64,000 nt of DNA from Lolium rigidum (Eukaryota > Streptophyta > Magnoliopsida > Poales > Poaceae). The DNA lies in the NCBI RefSeq assembly GCF_022539505.1, contig NC_061511.1, positions 33,614,620 to 33,678,619 of the forward strand, in the 5' to 3' direction. The position numbers and the translations under genes are program-made. Every line of letters starts with the position of its first letter. Position 1 is the stretch's first letter. The notes under the pieces are model-generated. The model had not been told where the DNA came from and did no database searches. It saw only the letters and a list, made by a program, of their open reading frames with translations. Shown one piece after another: positions 44,596 to 55,080 of the stretch.

Positions 44596-45158
44596 ATGGC
44601 TTCCACCGCACCCACTCTAACCTACCAGCAGGTGGAGGAGCTTTGCGCCTCGAACTACCCTTGCCCTCCGGGCTACCGCGTCCCTGCCGGCTGGAGCCTA
44701 AGCGCCGGCGGCGTGCCGGTCCCTCCCGTCCCTCGGAGTGCCGCGCGCCGGGCGGCCATCACGAACCACTACTACCTCGACCTCACGCCGGAGCAGCGGA
44801 TGAATCCCCGCCGGCATCCCGATAACCAGCATACTTGGGACGCCTTCTTCATCAATCGGCGTGAGAGGGCGCTCGCCGGTATGAGGAGGACGGTCCGCCT
44901 CCCGGAAACTTCCACGAGGCCGGCCGTCGGCTATGGTGGTACGGCCGGACTCCGCGAGCGTCATGGACTACATCACGGCCGGCGATATCCCCCGCCTGCG
45001 CTACCCTCGGTTCGAGCCACGAGCGCCGCTCGGCGACGGCGACGACGAGCGGCGGCGGCGACGCCGGAAACTTAGAAGGCGACGACTACCGGTACAACGG
45101 CGGCGGCTATGAAGACTACGAGTATGCATATTATACGCCTAGGCAGGAGTATGACTAA
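44596..45158 (+). pseudogene. Antisense accessory ORF of CACTA-4 (frameshifted 3' half)
   Basis: The ATG at 44596 (CTCTCATGGC) follows a TATA-like CATATAGG about 60 bases upstream. The frame reads TLTYQQVEELCASNYPCPPG, YRVPAGWSLS, then NHYYLDLTPEQRMNPRRHPD and HTWDAFFINRRERALAGMRR. It then drifts: the acidic and tyrosine-rich end (NGGGYEDYEYAYYTPRQEYD-stop, 45098-45158) lies in another frame. The protein looks genuine (mixed, structured N-half) and is unrelated to the transposase or ORF2. I do not know its function. Confidence 0.55.
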
Positions 45159-45290
45159 ATCACTCCAAATTTCATGTATGCATGAGTATGACTTAGTCAC
45201 TCCAAATTTCCTATATGCAGGAGTATGACTTAGTCACTCCAAATTTTATGTATGCAGGAGTATGACTTAGTCACTCCAAATTTCATGTAT
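45147..45290. repeat. About 40-bp tandem repeat after the antisense ORF
   Basis: Three to four copies of a unit containing GAGTATGACTTAGTCACTCC and AAATTTCATGTATGCA. The first copy includes the end of the antisense ORF, so the array grew from its last codons and 3' UTR. Confidence 0.85.
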
Positions 45291-45388
45291 CATCAGTGCT
45301 ATCTCGAGTCAATTGAATCATTCGAAAATGGACACCAAACACATGATTCATTCAACAAAGTTTGGTACAATTAATAAATTATTACACA

Positions 45389-48300
45389 TCATTTCTTCCC
45401 TTGTGTCCCTGCTTGCTTACGATTGTGCCGTATCCATGGAGCATCCTCATCATTTAACTTAATGCTTGGGTCGGTGTTCACTTTGAAGGGCGGAATTTCA
45501 GCAAACATATTATAATCTTCTGACATGTCTGTCTTGTCCTCCACTCCCACGATGTTTCTTTTCCCTGAAAGAACAATGTGGCGCTTTGGATCATCGCATG
45601 ATGTACTGATCGTTTTCTTATCTTTTCGTTTCCTCGGTTTGCTACTCATGTCCTTCACATAGAAAACCTGAGCGACATCTTTCGCTAGGACGAATGGTTC
45701 GTCAAGATAACCAAGATTGTTGAAATCCACCATTGTCATTCCGTATTGCTGGTCCACCTTTACCCCACCTCCTGTTAGCTTGAACCATTTGCACCGGAAC
45801 AAAGGGACCCTAAAGGAGGGTCCATAGTCAAGTTCCCATATCTCCTCTATGTAACCATAATATGTGACCTTTTGCCCATTCTCGGTTGCTCGCATCAAAG
45901 CGGACACCACTGTTTTGGTTGGTGCTCTTTTTATCTTGGGCGATCGTGTAAAATGTATTCCCATTTATCTCGTACCCTTGGAAAGTCGTTATAGTCGAAG
46001 ATGGTGTCTTGGCCAACATGTACAACTGATCTACAACCTTATTGTCACTCATTAAATGTTTTCTCAACCAACTGCCGAAAGTCTCCATGTGGGCCTTCCT
46101 AATCCAGGATTCGAGCTTCCCGGGGTTGTCCGAGCGTAAAATATTCTTGTGTTTCTCAAAGTACGGAGCCACCAAGCTGGAATTGGTCGAACTGTGTGGT
46201 GTGCTTCGATCAGAGAATGGCCGTCCATACATATCATTGATTTCCTTCCGATCGTGCCTTTTCCACTTAGTCTCCCCTCGTGCCGCGATTGAGGAAGACC
46301 AATCGGCTTAAGGTCGGGAACAAAGTCAACACAAAACTCAATTACCTCCTCATTTCCATAGCCCTTGGCGATGCTTCCTTCCGGCCTAGCACGGTTACGA
46401 ACATATTTCTTTAATACTCCCATGAACCTCTCGAAGGGGAACATATTGTGTAGAAATACGGGACCGAGAATGGAAATCTCATCGACTAGGTGAACCAGGA
46501 GGTGCGTCATAATATTGAAGAAGGATGGCGGGAACACCAACTCGAAACTGACAAGACATTGGATCACATCGTTCCGTAACCGTGGTAGAACTTCTGGATT
46601 GATTACCTTCCGAGAGATTGCATTGAGGAATGCACATAGCTTCACAATGGCTACTCGAACATTTTCCGGCAGGAGCCCCTCAAAGCAATCGGAAGCAATT
46701 GCGTCATAATCACGTGGCAGTCGTGAGACTTCAGGTTTTGGAACTTTTTCTCCGCCATGTTTATTATTCCCTTTATATTGGACGAGAATCCTGACGGGAC
46801 CTTCATACTTCTCAGGCATTCAAAAAAGATGACCTTCTCTTCTTTGGTCAGAGCGTAGCTGGCACGACCTTGAAACCGTTCCGGATGCCGGTCATCGGGG
46901 TCTTTCAAACTTTGCTGGTCCTGCCGTGCTTCCTTTGTATCATTTGACTTCCCATACACGCCCAAGAAGCTTAGGATGTTCACGCAAATATTCTTCGTAA
47001 CGTGCATCACGTCGATTGCGGAGCGGACTTCTAGGACTTTCCAATATTCTAGCTCCCGGAATATATATTTCTTCCTCCACATGGCTACGTGCCCGTCGGC
47101 TCCCTTCGGAACCGATTGTCCGCCGGGACCCTTTCCAAAGATGACTTTCAAACCCTTGACCATATCAAATACCTCAGCACCGGTGTGTTCCGCGAGGCTT
47201 CGGCCGGTGATCTGCCTTGCCGTTGTAATGCTTGCCTTTCTTTCTTACTCGGATGACCTTTCGGAAGAAATCGACGATGCCCAAGGTACACGTTCTTCTT
47301 ACAATTTGGCAAATGTACACTTTCGGTCTCATGTAAGCAGTGCGTGCATGCATTGTATCCCTTATTTGACGAGTCCCGAAAGGTTACTAAGAGCAGGCCA
47401 ATCGTTGATGGTTACGAAAAGCAACGCTCGTAGGTCAAATTCCTCTTCTTTGTGCTCATCCCACACACGGACACCAGGTCTGCCCCACAGCTGTAAAAGT
47501 TCATCAACTAATGGCCTTAGGTACACATCGATGTCGTTGCCGGGTTGCTTCGGACCTTGGATGAGCACTGGCATCATAATGAACTTCCGCTTCATGCACA
47601 ACCAAGGAGGAAGGTTGTAGATGCATAGAGTCACGGGCCAGGTACTATGGCTGGAGCTCTGCTCGCCAAAAGGATTCATGCCATCCGTACTTAGACCAAA
47701 TCTTATGTTCCTTGCGTCGGCTGCAAAATCTTTGAACTCTCTGTCGATCTTTCTCCATTGCGTTCCATCTGCGGGGTGTCTCAACTCCCCGTCCGACTTA
47801 CGGTCCTCTTTGTGCCATCGCAACAACTTGGCATGCTCTTTGTTCCCGAACAGACGTTTCAACCGTGGTATTATAGGAGCATACCACATCACCTTGGCGG
47901 GAACCCTCTTCCCGGGTTTCCGGCCCTCAACATCGTCACCGGGGTCATCGCCTCGATCTTATAACGCAATGCGGTGCATACCGGGCATTCATTCAAATTC
48001 TCGTATTCACCGCGGTAGAGGATGCGATCGTTGATGCATGCATGTATCTTCAGAACCTCTAAACCTAGAGGGCAGACAACCTTCGTTGCTTCGTACGTAG
48101 TGGCGGGCAAGTTATTCTTTGGAAACATATTCTTCAACATTTTCAGCAAGTTTTCAAATGCCGAGTCGGCTACACCTGCCCGTGCCTTCCATCTCAGCAA
48201 ATCCAGGTGTGCAGCCCAGCTTTTTCGGACCATCATCGCATCCGGGGTACAGCGCCTTCCTGTGATCCTCTAACATGCGATCCAAATTCTCCCTCTCTTT

Positions 48301-48727
48301 TTCAGTTTCGCAGCGTCTCCGTGCATCGGCAATGGTCCGACCAAGATCATCAACGGGATCATCACGTGCCTCTTCTTCACCTTCCCCTTCACCTTCCCCT
48401 TCACCTTCGAGCATCCTCCATGAAAGTATCACCGAAATGAGAAAGATAGCTTTCATCATTGAAATCATCCCCTTCTTCATCTTCTTCCATTATAATCCCT
48501 CTTTCTCCATGCTTGGTCCAACAATTATAGCTTGGCATGAAACCGTGCCGAAGCAGGTGCATGTGAACATCTCTTGAGGAAGAGTAACCCTTCTGATTCT
48601 TACACTTAACACATGGATAGATAACAAAACCCCCCTGCTTGTTCGCATTAGCCACTACGAGGAAATCTTTCAAACCCGTACTGAACTCGCCGGAGAGTCG
48701 GTTACCGTACATCCATTGCCGATTCAT
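45389..48727 (-). pseudogene. CACTA-4 TNP2 transposase (full domain set, several frameshifts)
   Basis: In order on the minus strand: transposase-associated domain (MNRQWMYGNRLSGEFSTG, PCVKCKNQKG, start 48727); the linker EGEGEGEGEEEARDDPVDD; Transposase_21 core (WYAPIIPRLKRLFGNKEHAK, LSTDGMNPFGEQSSSHSTWP, FVTINDWPALSNLSG); IFGKGPGGQSVPKGADG; DUF4218 part (CAFLNAISRKVINPEVLPRL, FMGVLKKYVRNRARPEGSI); DUF4216-like end (FRCKWFKLTGGG, FNNLGYLDEPFVLA), stop at 45389. One-base shifts are visible at about 48411, 48225, 46677 and 46197. The domain content is that of an autonomous element, but the reading frame is not intact. Confidence 0.85.
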
Positions 48728-49323
48728 CTGCATTATTATAATATAAAATATATAATTAACCATCATGCATTTGTTAAACTAACTAGCTACAAACAATATA
48801 AATTAAACAATGAACTACACACACATGCATATTTTATCAATGACACATCAAAGGTTCAAGTTGCTAACCGCGATCGAGGAGGAAAAAATAAATGAGAAAG
48901 CTCAAGTGTGACTCCAACACTTCATATCATGTTTGTTTCATGCTCTTGGGGCATTTCATCAAACACCTTATGTGCATAAGAGGAACCAAAAGCAAACCTA
49001 ACACTCACTTGTGAAGTTTGTGAAGAGAATGGCTCCAAATGGCTAAGTGTTGGCTGCTGGATGGGTATATATAGGGGAGGGGCTTTAGTCCCGGTTGGCC
49101 CGGCCAACCGCGACTAAAGGCCTTCGAGCACCTTTAGTCGCGGTTGGGCTGGCCAACCGCGACTAAAGCCCCCCACGTGCACCAGCTGGCCACCGTGCGC
49201 CCGGGCCCGAGCCTTTGGTCGCGGTTCGCCACACGAACCGCGACTAAAGACCCCATTAGTCGCGGTTCCTTTACCTTCGCGACTTATGGGGCTTCCCGGA
49301 AGCCTGTTTTTCCACCAGTGGTA

Positions 49324-49805
49324 TCTCTGGGCGTGCAGACGCCTGGCACAGGTCGGGGCACCCGAGCGGCGTGCAGGGTGCAGATCGACCAGGGGGCTGC
49401 TGCAGATCGATACAACATGTCCCCGAGCCTCAGAGCTTGGCGCCCCCTAGTCGCTCTCTGGGATAGAACCGTCCGCCGGCGCTGGCATACTCGCTATTTG
49501 TCCGTCGTCGAAGAGGCAGAGCAGATCAGGGCGGTCAGAGGCAGAGCAGATCAGGCCGGGCAGCCAAATCTGAGGCGTTGAAGATGAGGACTCAGACGTG
49601 GGACGGTGGGAGCGAACGGATCCGAGGGACCAGCGACGGGTGGTTCCTTTCATCCGGCCAGAGGAGAGGTAGCTTCCGCTGCTCGCCGGAGATCGAGGGG
49701 GTGGCGGCTGGTTGGGGAAAGAACCCAGTCGATTCTGTCGATAGAAGTCTGGTTGCGTCAGAAGAATAACCCAACCGGTACAATGGCAATGGCATATGCA
49801 GTATT
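49324..49805. other. Right flank of CACTA-4, no gene seen
   Basis: GC-rich sequence with open frames on both strands but no protein-like features. It includes a short duplication of GGCAGAGCAGATCAGG (49516 and 49540). Confidence 0.4.
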
Positions 49806-50182
49806 AAGGGATTTGGTGGGAGGGTAAAATCGTCCTAAAAAAAGTTGGACGAAAATTTTGGCAGAAACCTTAGCTCCTTTATTATTAGGTATATATGCGA
49901 GCGAGGTGGGATTATTGACATGCAGAGAATACCGGTGTGTGTCCAAGCGCTGCGATATGATGCGGCCCAGCGGTGGCGGCCCTGTTCCCAGCGACAAAGA
50001 TTTCGGAGCCCAGACGACGTAGCTTCTTTATTCTGCAAGCAACAAAGGATACGGCGACCGTGAACGGGATTGAAATTAGCGAACCGGTACCATGGCAAAG
50101 TTGCATTATGTAGTTTGGTGGGAGGGTAAAACCGTCCTAAAAAAAGTTGGACGAAAATTTTGGCAGAAACCTTAGCTCCTTG
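49806..50182 (-). mobile_element. Two adjoining Helitron-like 5' ends
   Basis: Direct repeats of about 75 bp (49806-49880 and 50112-50182: GGTGGGAGGGTAAAA ... GCAGAAACCTTAGCTCC) are the reverse complement of the element beginning at 31766. The left copy ends in the same TATTATTAGGTATA terminus (reversed). 49893-50110 matches the interior of the 31766 copy in reverse. The left copy therefore seems to have inserted into the right one. The right copy abuts the promoter of the gene at 50350. Confidence 0.45.
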
Positions 50183-50349
50183 ACATAAATTTAAATACAC
50201 GGTCGGTGCGTGCGCCTAAAAATACATATTCAAGGGAAAAGAGCGCATAGTTCCGGAAATCATCGACTCGTCCCTACGTACATACAAGAGCGCGACTTTG
50301 ACGTTTCACGCAGGCACCCACGGTTCGCTCATCGATTGTCGTCGTCTTC

Positions 50350-50604
50350 ATGGAGTCATCCAGTTCGTCGTCTCCCGATTCGACCATCGACGCAGTAATC
50401 AAGTCTGTCGTCTGCATGCCCCCATGCGAGGATAAGATCAACGCGTTGGTCGCCGCATGCCACCCCAAGAGCGACGACCCGGCTGCGAACGCCCAGGACT
50501 GCGGCAAGGCGACGGCGGCGCTGCGCAGCTGCATGCAGGCCGTCGGCGACGTGTACGACTCCTACCTCCGCGACACGGACAAGCAGCAAGAGGAATCCAG
50601 CTGA
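50350..50604 (+). CDS. Small five-cysteine protein (CX3C, CX10C-CX9C family), subfamily B
   Basis: This 84-residue intronless protein starts at ATGGAG after CTTC. A Ser-rich N-terminus is followed by cysteines 22, 26, 37, 51 and 61: C-x3-C-x10-C, a 13-residue loop, then C-x9-C-MQ. Compared with subfamily A it has the additional CX3C. The C-terminal RDTDK is shared with the relic at 1141-1197. There is no signal peptide. Family layout resembles CHCH proteins, which are imported and oxidised in the mitochondrial intermembrane space; the similarity is in spacing only. Its promoter shares 32 identical bases with 31735-31766. Function unknown. Confidence 0.72.
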   Translation: MESSSSSSPDSTIDAVIKSVVCMPPCEDKINALVAACHPKSDDPAANAQDCGKATAALRSCMQAVGDVYDSYLRDTDKQQEESS

Positions 50605-50683
50605 TCAATCTGGCAATCTACCGAATTGCATTTGCCTAATTAGCTAGTATTAGTTTCTCTTAGATATGGATATGGTGGATTAA

Positions 50684-50769
50684 TGCTCCCTCCGTTCCAC
50701 AATTGTTGTCGTGATTTTAATCCAAAATTGAACTACAACCACAACAAAAATTATGGAACGGAGGGAGTA
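50684..50769. mobile_element. Stowaway MITE downstream of the gene at 50350
   Basis: GCTCCCTCCGTTCCACAATT and TTATGGAACGGAGGGAGTA form inverted ends 86 bp apart. Confidence 0.8.
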
Positions 50770-51099
50770 TGTGTTTTATGATTTCAGTCATGTCCTACCT
50801 CTAGATGTCATACTCGAGTTACAAATGTACTCTCTTTTTGTTGTTTTCGTTGCTCATCAAGCATATCGCTCGATTACAAATGTACTCGCTTGATTTGTCC
50901 AGAATCATAACATATATATAGTTATATCTTTCAAATATTTATTTGACTACCGATACGCCCGGGTAAATTTACATAAGGGCGAAAATAACATGTACTGACG
51001 GTTAGGAAGGGCATAGGGAACCAGATGAAATAGCCCGTATTTACAACATCCACGGGTTCGGACAGCAAGGTGACCAACCGGCTGGACATCTTCCAGGAC

Positions 51100-51402
51100 A
51101 CCATGAAACATAAATTTTCTATATTGAATCTCCACTGCCTAGAATGTGGCAGCCAGGTTGTCTGGAATTGGCTTCCGGCGAACGGCCAGTCTAGGGGTAT
51201 GCTTCTCGGAATTCGGGAGAACACTTTCGAGGTGGATCTATGGAAGAAAGGGATGTTATTTATCAACACCACGATTCTGCAACGGAATACCAATATGAAG
51301 TGGTGCTTCATGCTGGTGTACGACCCTGCTGACCATAGTCAGCCAGGGGAGTTCTTGGGGAGCTTTGGAGGGAGGTGCGTGCACCTTACCTATTGTTATT
51401 GA
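51100..51402 (+). mobile_element. LINE endonuclease-region fragment
   Basis: The frame reads WNWLPANGQSRGMLLGIREN, VDLWKKGMLFI and NMKWCFMLVYDPADHSQPGE. The pattern W-x-PANG-S-G-x-LLGI ... W-x-x-x-x-VYGPA is that of the endonuclease domain of plant LINE ORF2. The active-site remainder and the RT are absent. Confidence 0.55.
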
Positions 51403-51732
51403 CGGAGATTTAATTGTTACCTAACAATTCAATGTCGACTTTCGGAGAATCGACCTGAAGCAAGCCAGGGATAGGAAATATTTACCTATAAATTGAATCA
51501 TAATAGGTAGAATTTTAGGTATTTATTATGTCATAAAATAAATTTCTGGGAGCTAAGATTTTGCATTTCTGATGTTAGGTTCTTTGCTAAACTATTACGT
51601 TGTACCATATAGATTGAATTGTTTTGTGGCTGAACAATATTAGTAAAATTATCATTCTCTCTCAATATTTTGTACATAATGTACGTAGTTATCAGATACA
51701 TGTTGGTTCCTCAGGGAGTGGTGTTTTGGAAC

Positions 51733-52085
51733 ATGGGTGCATATGCTCCCTATATTTTAAAATGTATTTTACACGTATTTTAAATTTAAAAAAATTGAAA
51801 CAAAAAATTTGCACGTACATCTTTACATGCTACGCGCTCACAAAGTCGTTTCATAAAAAATCGAATTATCATGTGGCGTGCGTAAAAAGACAAAATTCAG
51901 TGCTAAAAATAATGCTTTTCACACGATAAACTTTCTCCTTTTTACATAGATCACAAAAAATATTGGTTTTTCGTGAAACTTGACAAACATACATATATTA
52001 TGAAGATGTACATGTAGAATTTTTTGTCCAAATTTTTCGACATTTCAAAATATGATTTTGTAGTAGAGGGAGCACACGCAGCCGG
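51733..52085. mobile_element. About 350-bp MITE with sub-60-bp flanking direct repeat
   Basis: The left end GGGTGCATATGCTCCCTAT and the right end GAGGGAGCACACGCAGCC (reversed) are imperfect inverted repeats. An AT-rich interior matches a common grass repeat style. The flanks repeat: AATGTACGTAGTTATCAGAT (51678) and AATGTACGTAGGTATCAGAT (52131). Confidence 0.55.
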
Positions 52086-52229
52086 GAGCCGAATTGAATT
52101 TCTTCCTCAATATTATATACAATAAAATAATGTACGTAGGTATCAGATACATATTGTTCCTAAAAATTATATACAATACAAAAAGATGGGTGTTAGTGTC
52201 ACCGGTACGGGTTACCTTCGGCTTCATGT

Positions 52230-53166
52230 TATGGGTGCAGTTGTGGCTATAAGCCTTTTTCAGTAGTGCCTGTTCGGTGGCTCGACAAGGTCCACTACCG
52301 TGAGTCCAAGGTTGCTGTCATTGTAGTCTTGTTGGCCGAGTAAACCAAACTACACATATTTTTTTAGATTGCCTTGTACTACTTAGTAATCAACGGGTAA
52401 ATTGAAGGTCATGGATGTTTCAATACATATGCTCAATAAGAAAGTGAATGAAAGGTTGGCACCCAAACATTCAGTTAGCCATGGATAGTGAAAGGCAAAG
52501 GTGCAAGACTATTAACTGATACCATTTAAAACATGGCAAAGTGTTTGACAAAGTCAATGTTAATGTTTATTTTGTTGTTTAATAAATTCTCCTCTTGTAA
52601 CTAGTTGCTCTATAAAAGTTTATCTTTATTACAAAGACAAAGTAAAAGTTAAAGAAAGCAAGGTAAAAATCCATGCGAAGAGAAAAAAGAAATCTAAAAC
52701 ATGTTCAATTGTTCAACATGGAATGGTTAGTTTTGTTCAAATGATAAGGGGTAGTTGCTAGAATTTCTATTATATGAAGCCCACATTTATATGTTTTTTA
52801 GTTCATAGATTTTACAAGATAAACGAATATGCATAAGTTGATGATACCATGCTCGTATTTTGTTATCAACCATAATCTCATTGATAATGATATGATCTAT
52901 TTACTTATTTGCTCGAGGAAAACACACGTGTCGTGTTCTGCGTAGGCTTTGCTTATCTTTTGCGCAAAACGAAAAACCGTAATTTTCGGTAGTGAATATG
53001 CAAATTGGGTCTCCAGGACTTTCAAAACTTCAAAAGGCTAAATGACTGGGCCATATTAGACAAGATTCCAACATCGTTGCAAATCACTAGACAATAGCAG
53101 GACAAGAACGTTGACCAAGATTTAGGGGTTTCAAAAGTCGAGAATTAACAAAGTCTGTTCTAGAAA
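52230..53166. other. Spacer, no gene seen
   Basis: AT-rich sequence with only short frames. No termini or repeats recognised. Confidence 0.45.
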
Positions 53167-54129
53167 TCCTCCGGAGGCTCCAAACTTTCCAGCCTCCTGC
53201 TTGCATGCGTGACACGTGTCCACTTTCACCTGAAATTTAGATTTTGCTTCGTCGCAGCAAAAAACCTCCCGCTTTTGCTTCATTGAAGCAAAAAACGGTT
53301 CGACTAAAGAGACTAAAAAGTAAGAGTGCTGCGACTCACTCAGATATTGTTTCTTCGCAGCAAAAAAAGTCCCACTTTTGCTTCATTGAAGCAAAAAGCG
53401 GTTCATGTAAATACAAAAAAGAAAAAGACATGTCGGACAGAGCAGGCCGGAGACTCGCCAGAGATTCATCGGAGACCTCGTCGGTAGAGAATGCTGCGAC
53501 CGACAACGGTGGTGCTGCAAGCCAGGGACGGTGGTGCTACAAGCCGGTGCGACAACACTACCATCTGGTGGAGGCGGTGCTTCAAGGAGTGGGCATCGAT
53601 GCTACGATTGTACAATATTGTTGCTTCAATTGTTCCCCTATTCTGTGACTTTAGTAGAAAAGTTTTGCTACAAGGTCTCCGGCGATGTTCTCCGACGAGG
53701 TCGTGTTTTTAGTACAAATGCTGCAATGCCATAATAGTATTGCTACAATTGTTCTGTCATAATGCTACTTTAGTACAAATGTTTTGCTACGAGGTCTCCG
53801 GCAACGGTGCTCCGGCGAGTTCTCCGGTGAAGTACGGTGCTCCGGCGAGGTCTCCGGTGAAGTACGGTGCTCCGGCGAGGTCTCCGGTGAAGTACGGTGC
53901 TCCGGCGAAGTCTCCGGCGAGGTCCACAACAGAATGGTATTTGTGTTTTTTGTTTTATGTTGAACCGTTTTTTGCTTCAATGAAGCAAAAGCGGGACTTT
54001 TTTTGCTTCAATGAAGCAAAAGTGGGATTTAAAGCAAAACTGCAGGGAGAACCCGATCTAACGACTCAGAATGATTGGATCCAACGGTGGGAAATCCGGA
54101 GGCTGGGAGGTTTGTAGCCTCCGGAGGAT
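53167..54129. mobile_element. Fold-back element with long inverted ends (possibly Mutator-like)
   Basis: The ends TCCTCCGGAGGCTCCAAAC and, reversed, TCCTCCGGAGGCTACAAAC extend for about 32 bp with three mismatches. Further inside, both arms carry TTTTGCTTCATTGAAGCAAA units in inverted order (53265-53400 and 53965-54025). The flanks TCTAGAAA and TATAGAGC match only 5 of 8, so no clear target duplication was found. An internal open frame on the plus strand (53244-53648) spans repeat arms and is not considered a gene. Confidence 0.6.
53806..53925 (+). repeat. 30-bp tandem repeat, four copies
   Basis: The unit GTGCTCCGGCGAGGTCTCCG + GTGAAGTACG is repeated nearly perfectly inside the fold-back element. 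Confidence 0.9.
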
Positions 54130-54467
54130 ATAGAGCATTTTCCTTAACTGAAACATGAAGCAGGGACTACGGTCGAGATCTATAGTTTGTTTCCTCTTTT
54201 TCATGTACTTTGGACGTACGACCAAGGTAGTACTAATGGGTGTCAGTTTCTGAGTCCAGAACAAATACTAGTTCATGTCGTATCCGTATAGACAATCAGT
54301 TTGACTTGTACTCGTATACATACTACTCCCTACATCCGCCTATATTAATTCAAGGGAAGAGGGAGAACGAACGAAAGTATCATCGAGTCCCAGCCAAAGA
54401 GACACAGCCGTTTGTACCTACGTCCCACGCACTGTTCTTCTTCTAGCTAGTTCGATCAATCGTGGCC

Positions 54468-54725
54468 ATGAAGAACTCATCCGCGTCGCCGTCTCCAGAT
54501 CCGATAATCGACGAGCTCGTAAAGTTTCTCCACTGCAGCGTCGGATGCAAGGATGAGGTCGGCGCGGCGGTGGCGGCGTGCTACCCAGACAGCGACGACA
54601 AGGCGCTGGCGTCTCTACAACCCGACGTCGAGGCGTGCGCCAAGAAGGGGTCGGCGCTGCGGAACTGCATGCAAAGGCAGTTCAAGGCCGGCGTACACGA
54701 GACACACATCGGGAACTCGAACTGA
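54468..54725 (+). CDS. Small five-cysteine protein (CX3C, CX10C-CX9C family), subfamily B
   Basis: Starting at the first ATG (54468, GGCCATGAAG), the protein has 85 residues. A Ser/Pro-rich N-terminus and PDPIIDELVKFL precede cysteines 23, 27, 38, 57 and 67: C-x3-C-x10-C, an 18-residue loop, C-x9-C-MQ. It is closest to the gene at 50350 (shared C-x3-C, AAC-YP/HP-SDD, ALRNCMQ). The upstream phrases ATTCAAGGGAA and CATCGA also match that gene's promoter, so the pair arose by local duplication. No membrane or signal segment. Function unknown. Confidence 0.72.
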   Translation: MKNSSASPSPDPIIDELVKFLHCSVGCKDEVGAAVAACYPDSDDKALASLQPDVEACAKKGSALRNCMQRQFKAGVHETHIGNSN

Positions 54726-54751
54726 GGAAGCCGATATGTTTTATTACTAGT

Positions 54752-54862
54752 ACTTCCTTCCTCCTAAAATAACTTGTTCAACTTTATTTATACATGAAAA
54801 TATAAAAAAAAAATTCTATATTTAGAAAAAGTTGAACAAATTATTTTGAGACGGAGGGAATA
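54752..54862. mobile_element. Stowaway-like MITE after the gene at 54468
   Basis: ACTTCCTTCCTCCTAAAATA and TTTTGAGACGGAGGGAATA are inverted ends. GTTCAAC and GTTGAAC are mirrored inside. Confidence 0.7.
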
Positions 54863-54876
54863 CTTCGGGGAGAAGC

Positions 54877-55080
54877 CTATGTCTCAGTTGACTGAGATTT
54901 TCTTAAGTCTCAGTCAACTCAGAAAAGTGCAACTACAGTTTAAAGAAAAGTGCAACTCGGTTCAGTTGCACATTTCTGTCAGAAAAGTGCAATTGCACTT
55001 TTTTAACAGAAAAGTGCAACTCAAAGCACATTTTTGTAAGTGACTTAGACTTAAGAAAATCTCAGTTGACTGAGACATAG
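54877..55080. mobile_element. 204-bp MITE with about 34-bp inverted ends
   Basis: CTATGTCTCAGTTGACTGAG at the left matches the reverse of CTCAGTTGACTGAGACATAG at the right, and the arms continue through ATTTTCTTAAGTC. The interior has several AAAAGTGCAACT units. Superfamily not determined; no clear target duplication. Confidence 0.8.

Larger units (their letters stand above)
38402..49320 (-). mobile_element. CACTA-4: full-length En/Spm element, structurally complete
   Basis: Ends CACTGGTGGAAAAAGGGGC and, reversed, CACTGGTGGAAAAACAGGC are flanked by GTA at 38399-38401 and 49321-49323. Sub-terminal TTTAGTCGCGGTT units are packed at 38425-38610 and 49080-49270. Minus-strand genes are the TNP2 transposase (48727-45389) and ORF2 (about 42745-39000); a plus-strand ORF lies between them. 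At 10.9 kb it has the full domain set, but both main genes carry frameshifts. Confidence 0.93.

Noticed and set aside
53244..53648. 134-codon ORF in the fold-back element
   Set aside because: Runs through inverted-repeat arms and shows no conserved pattern.
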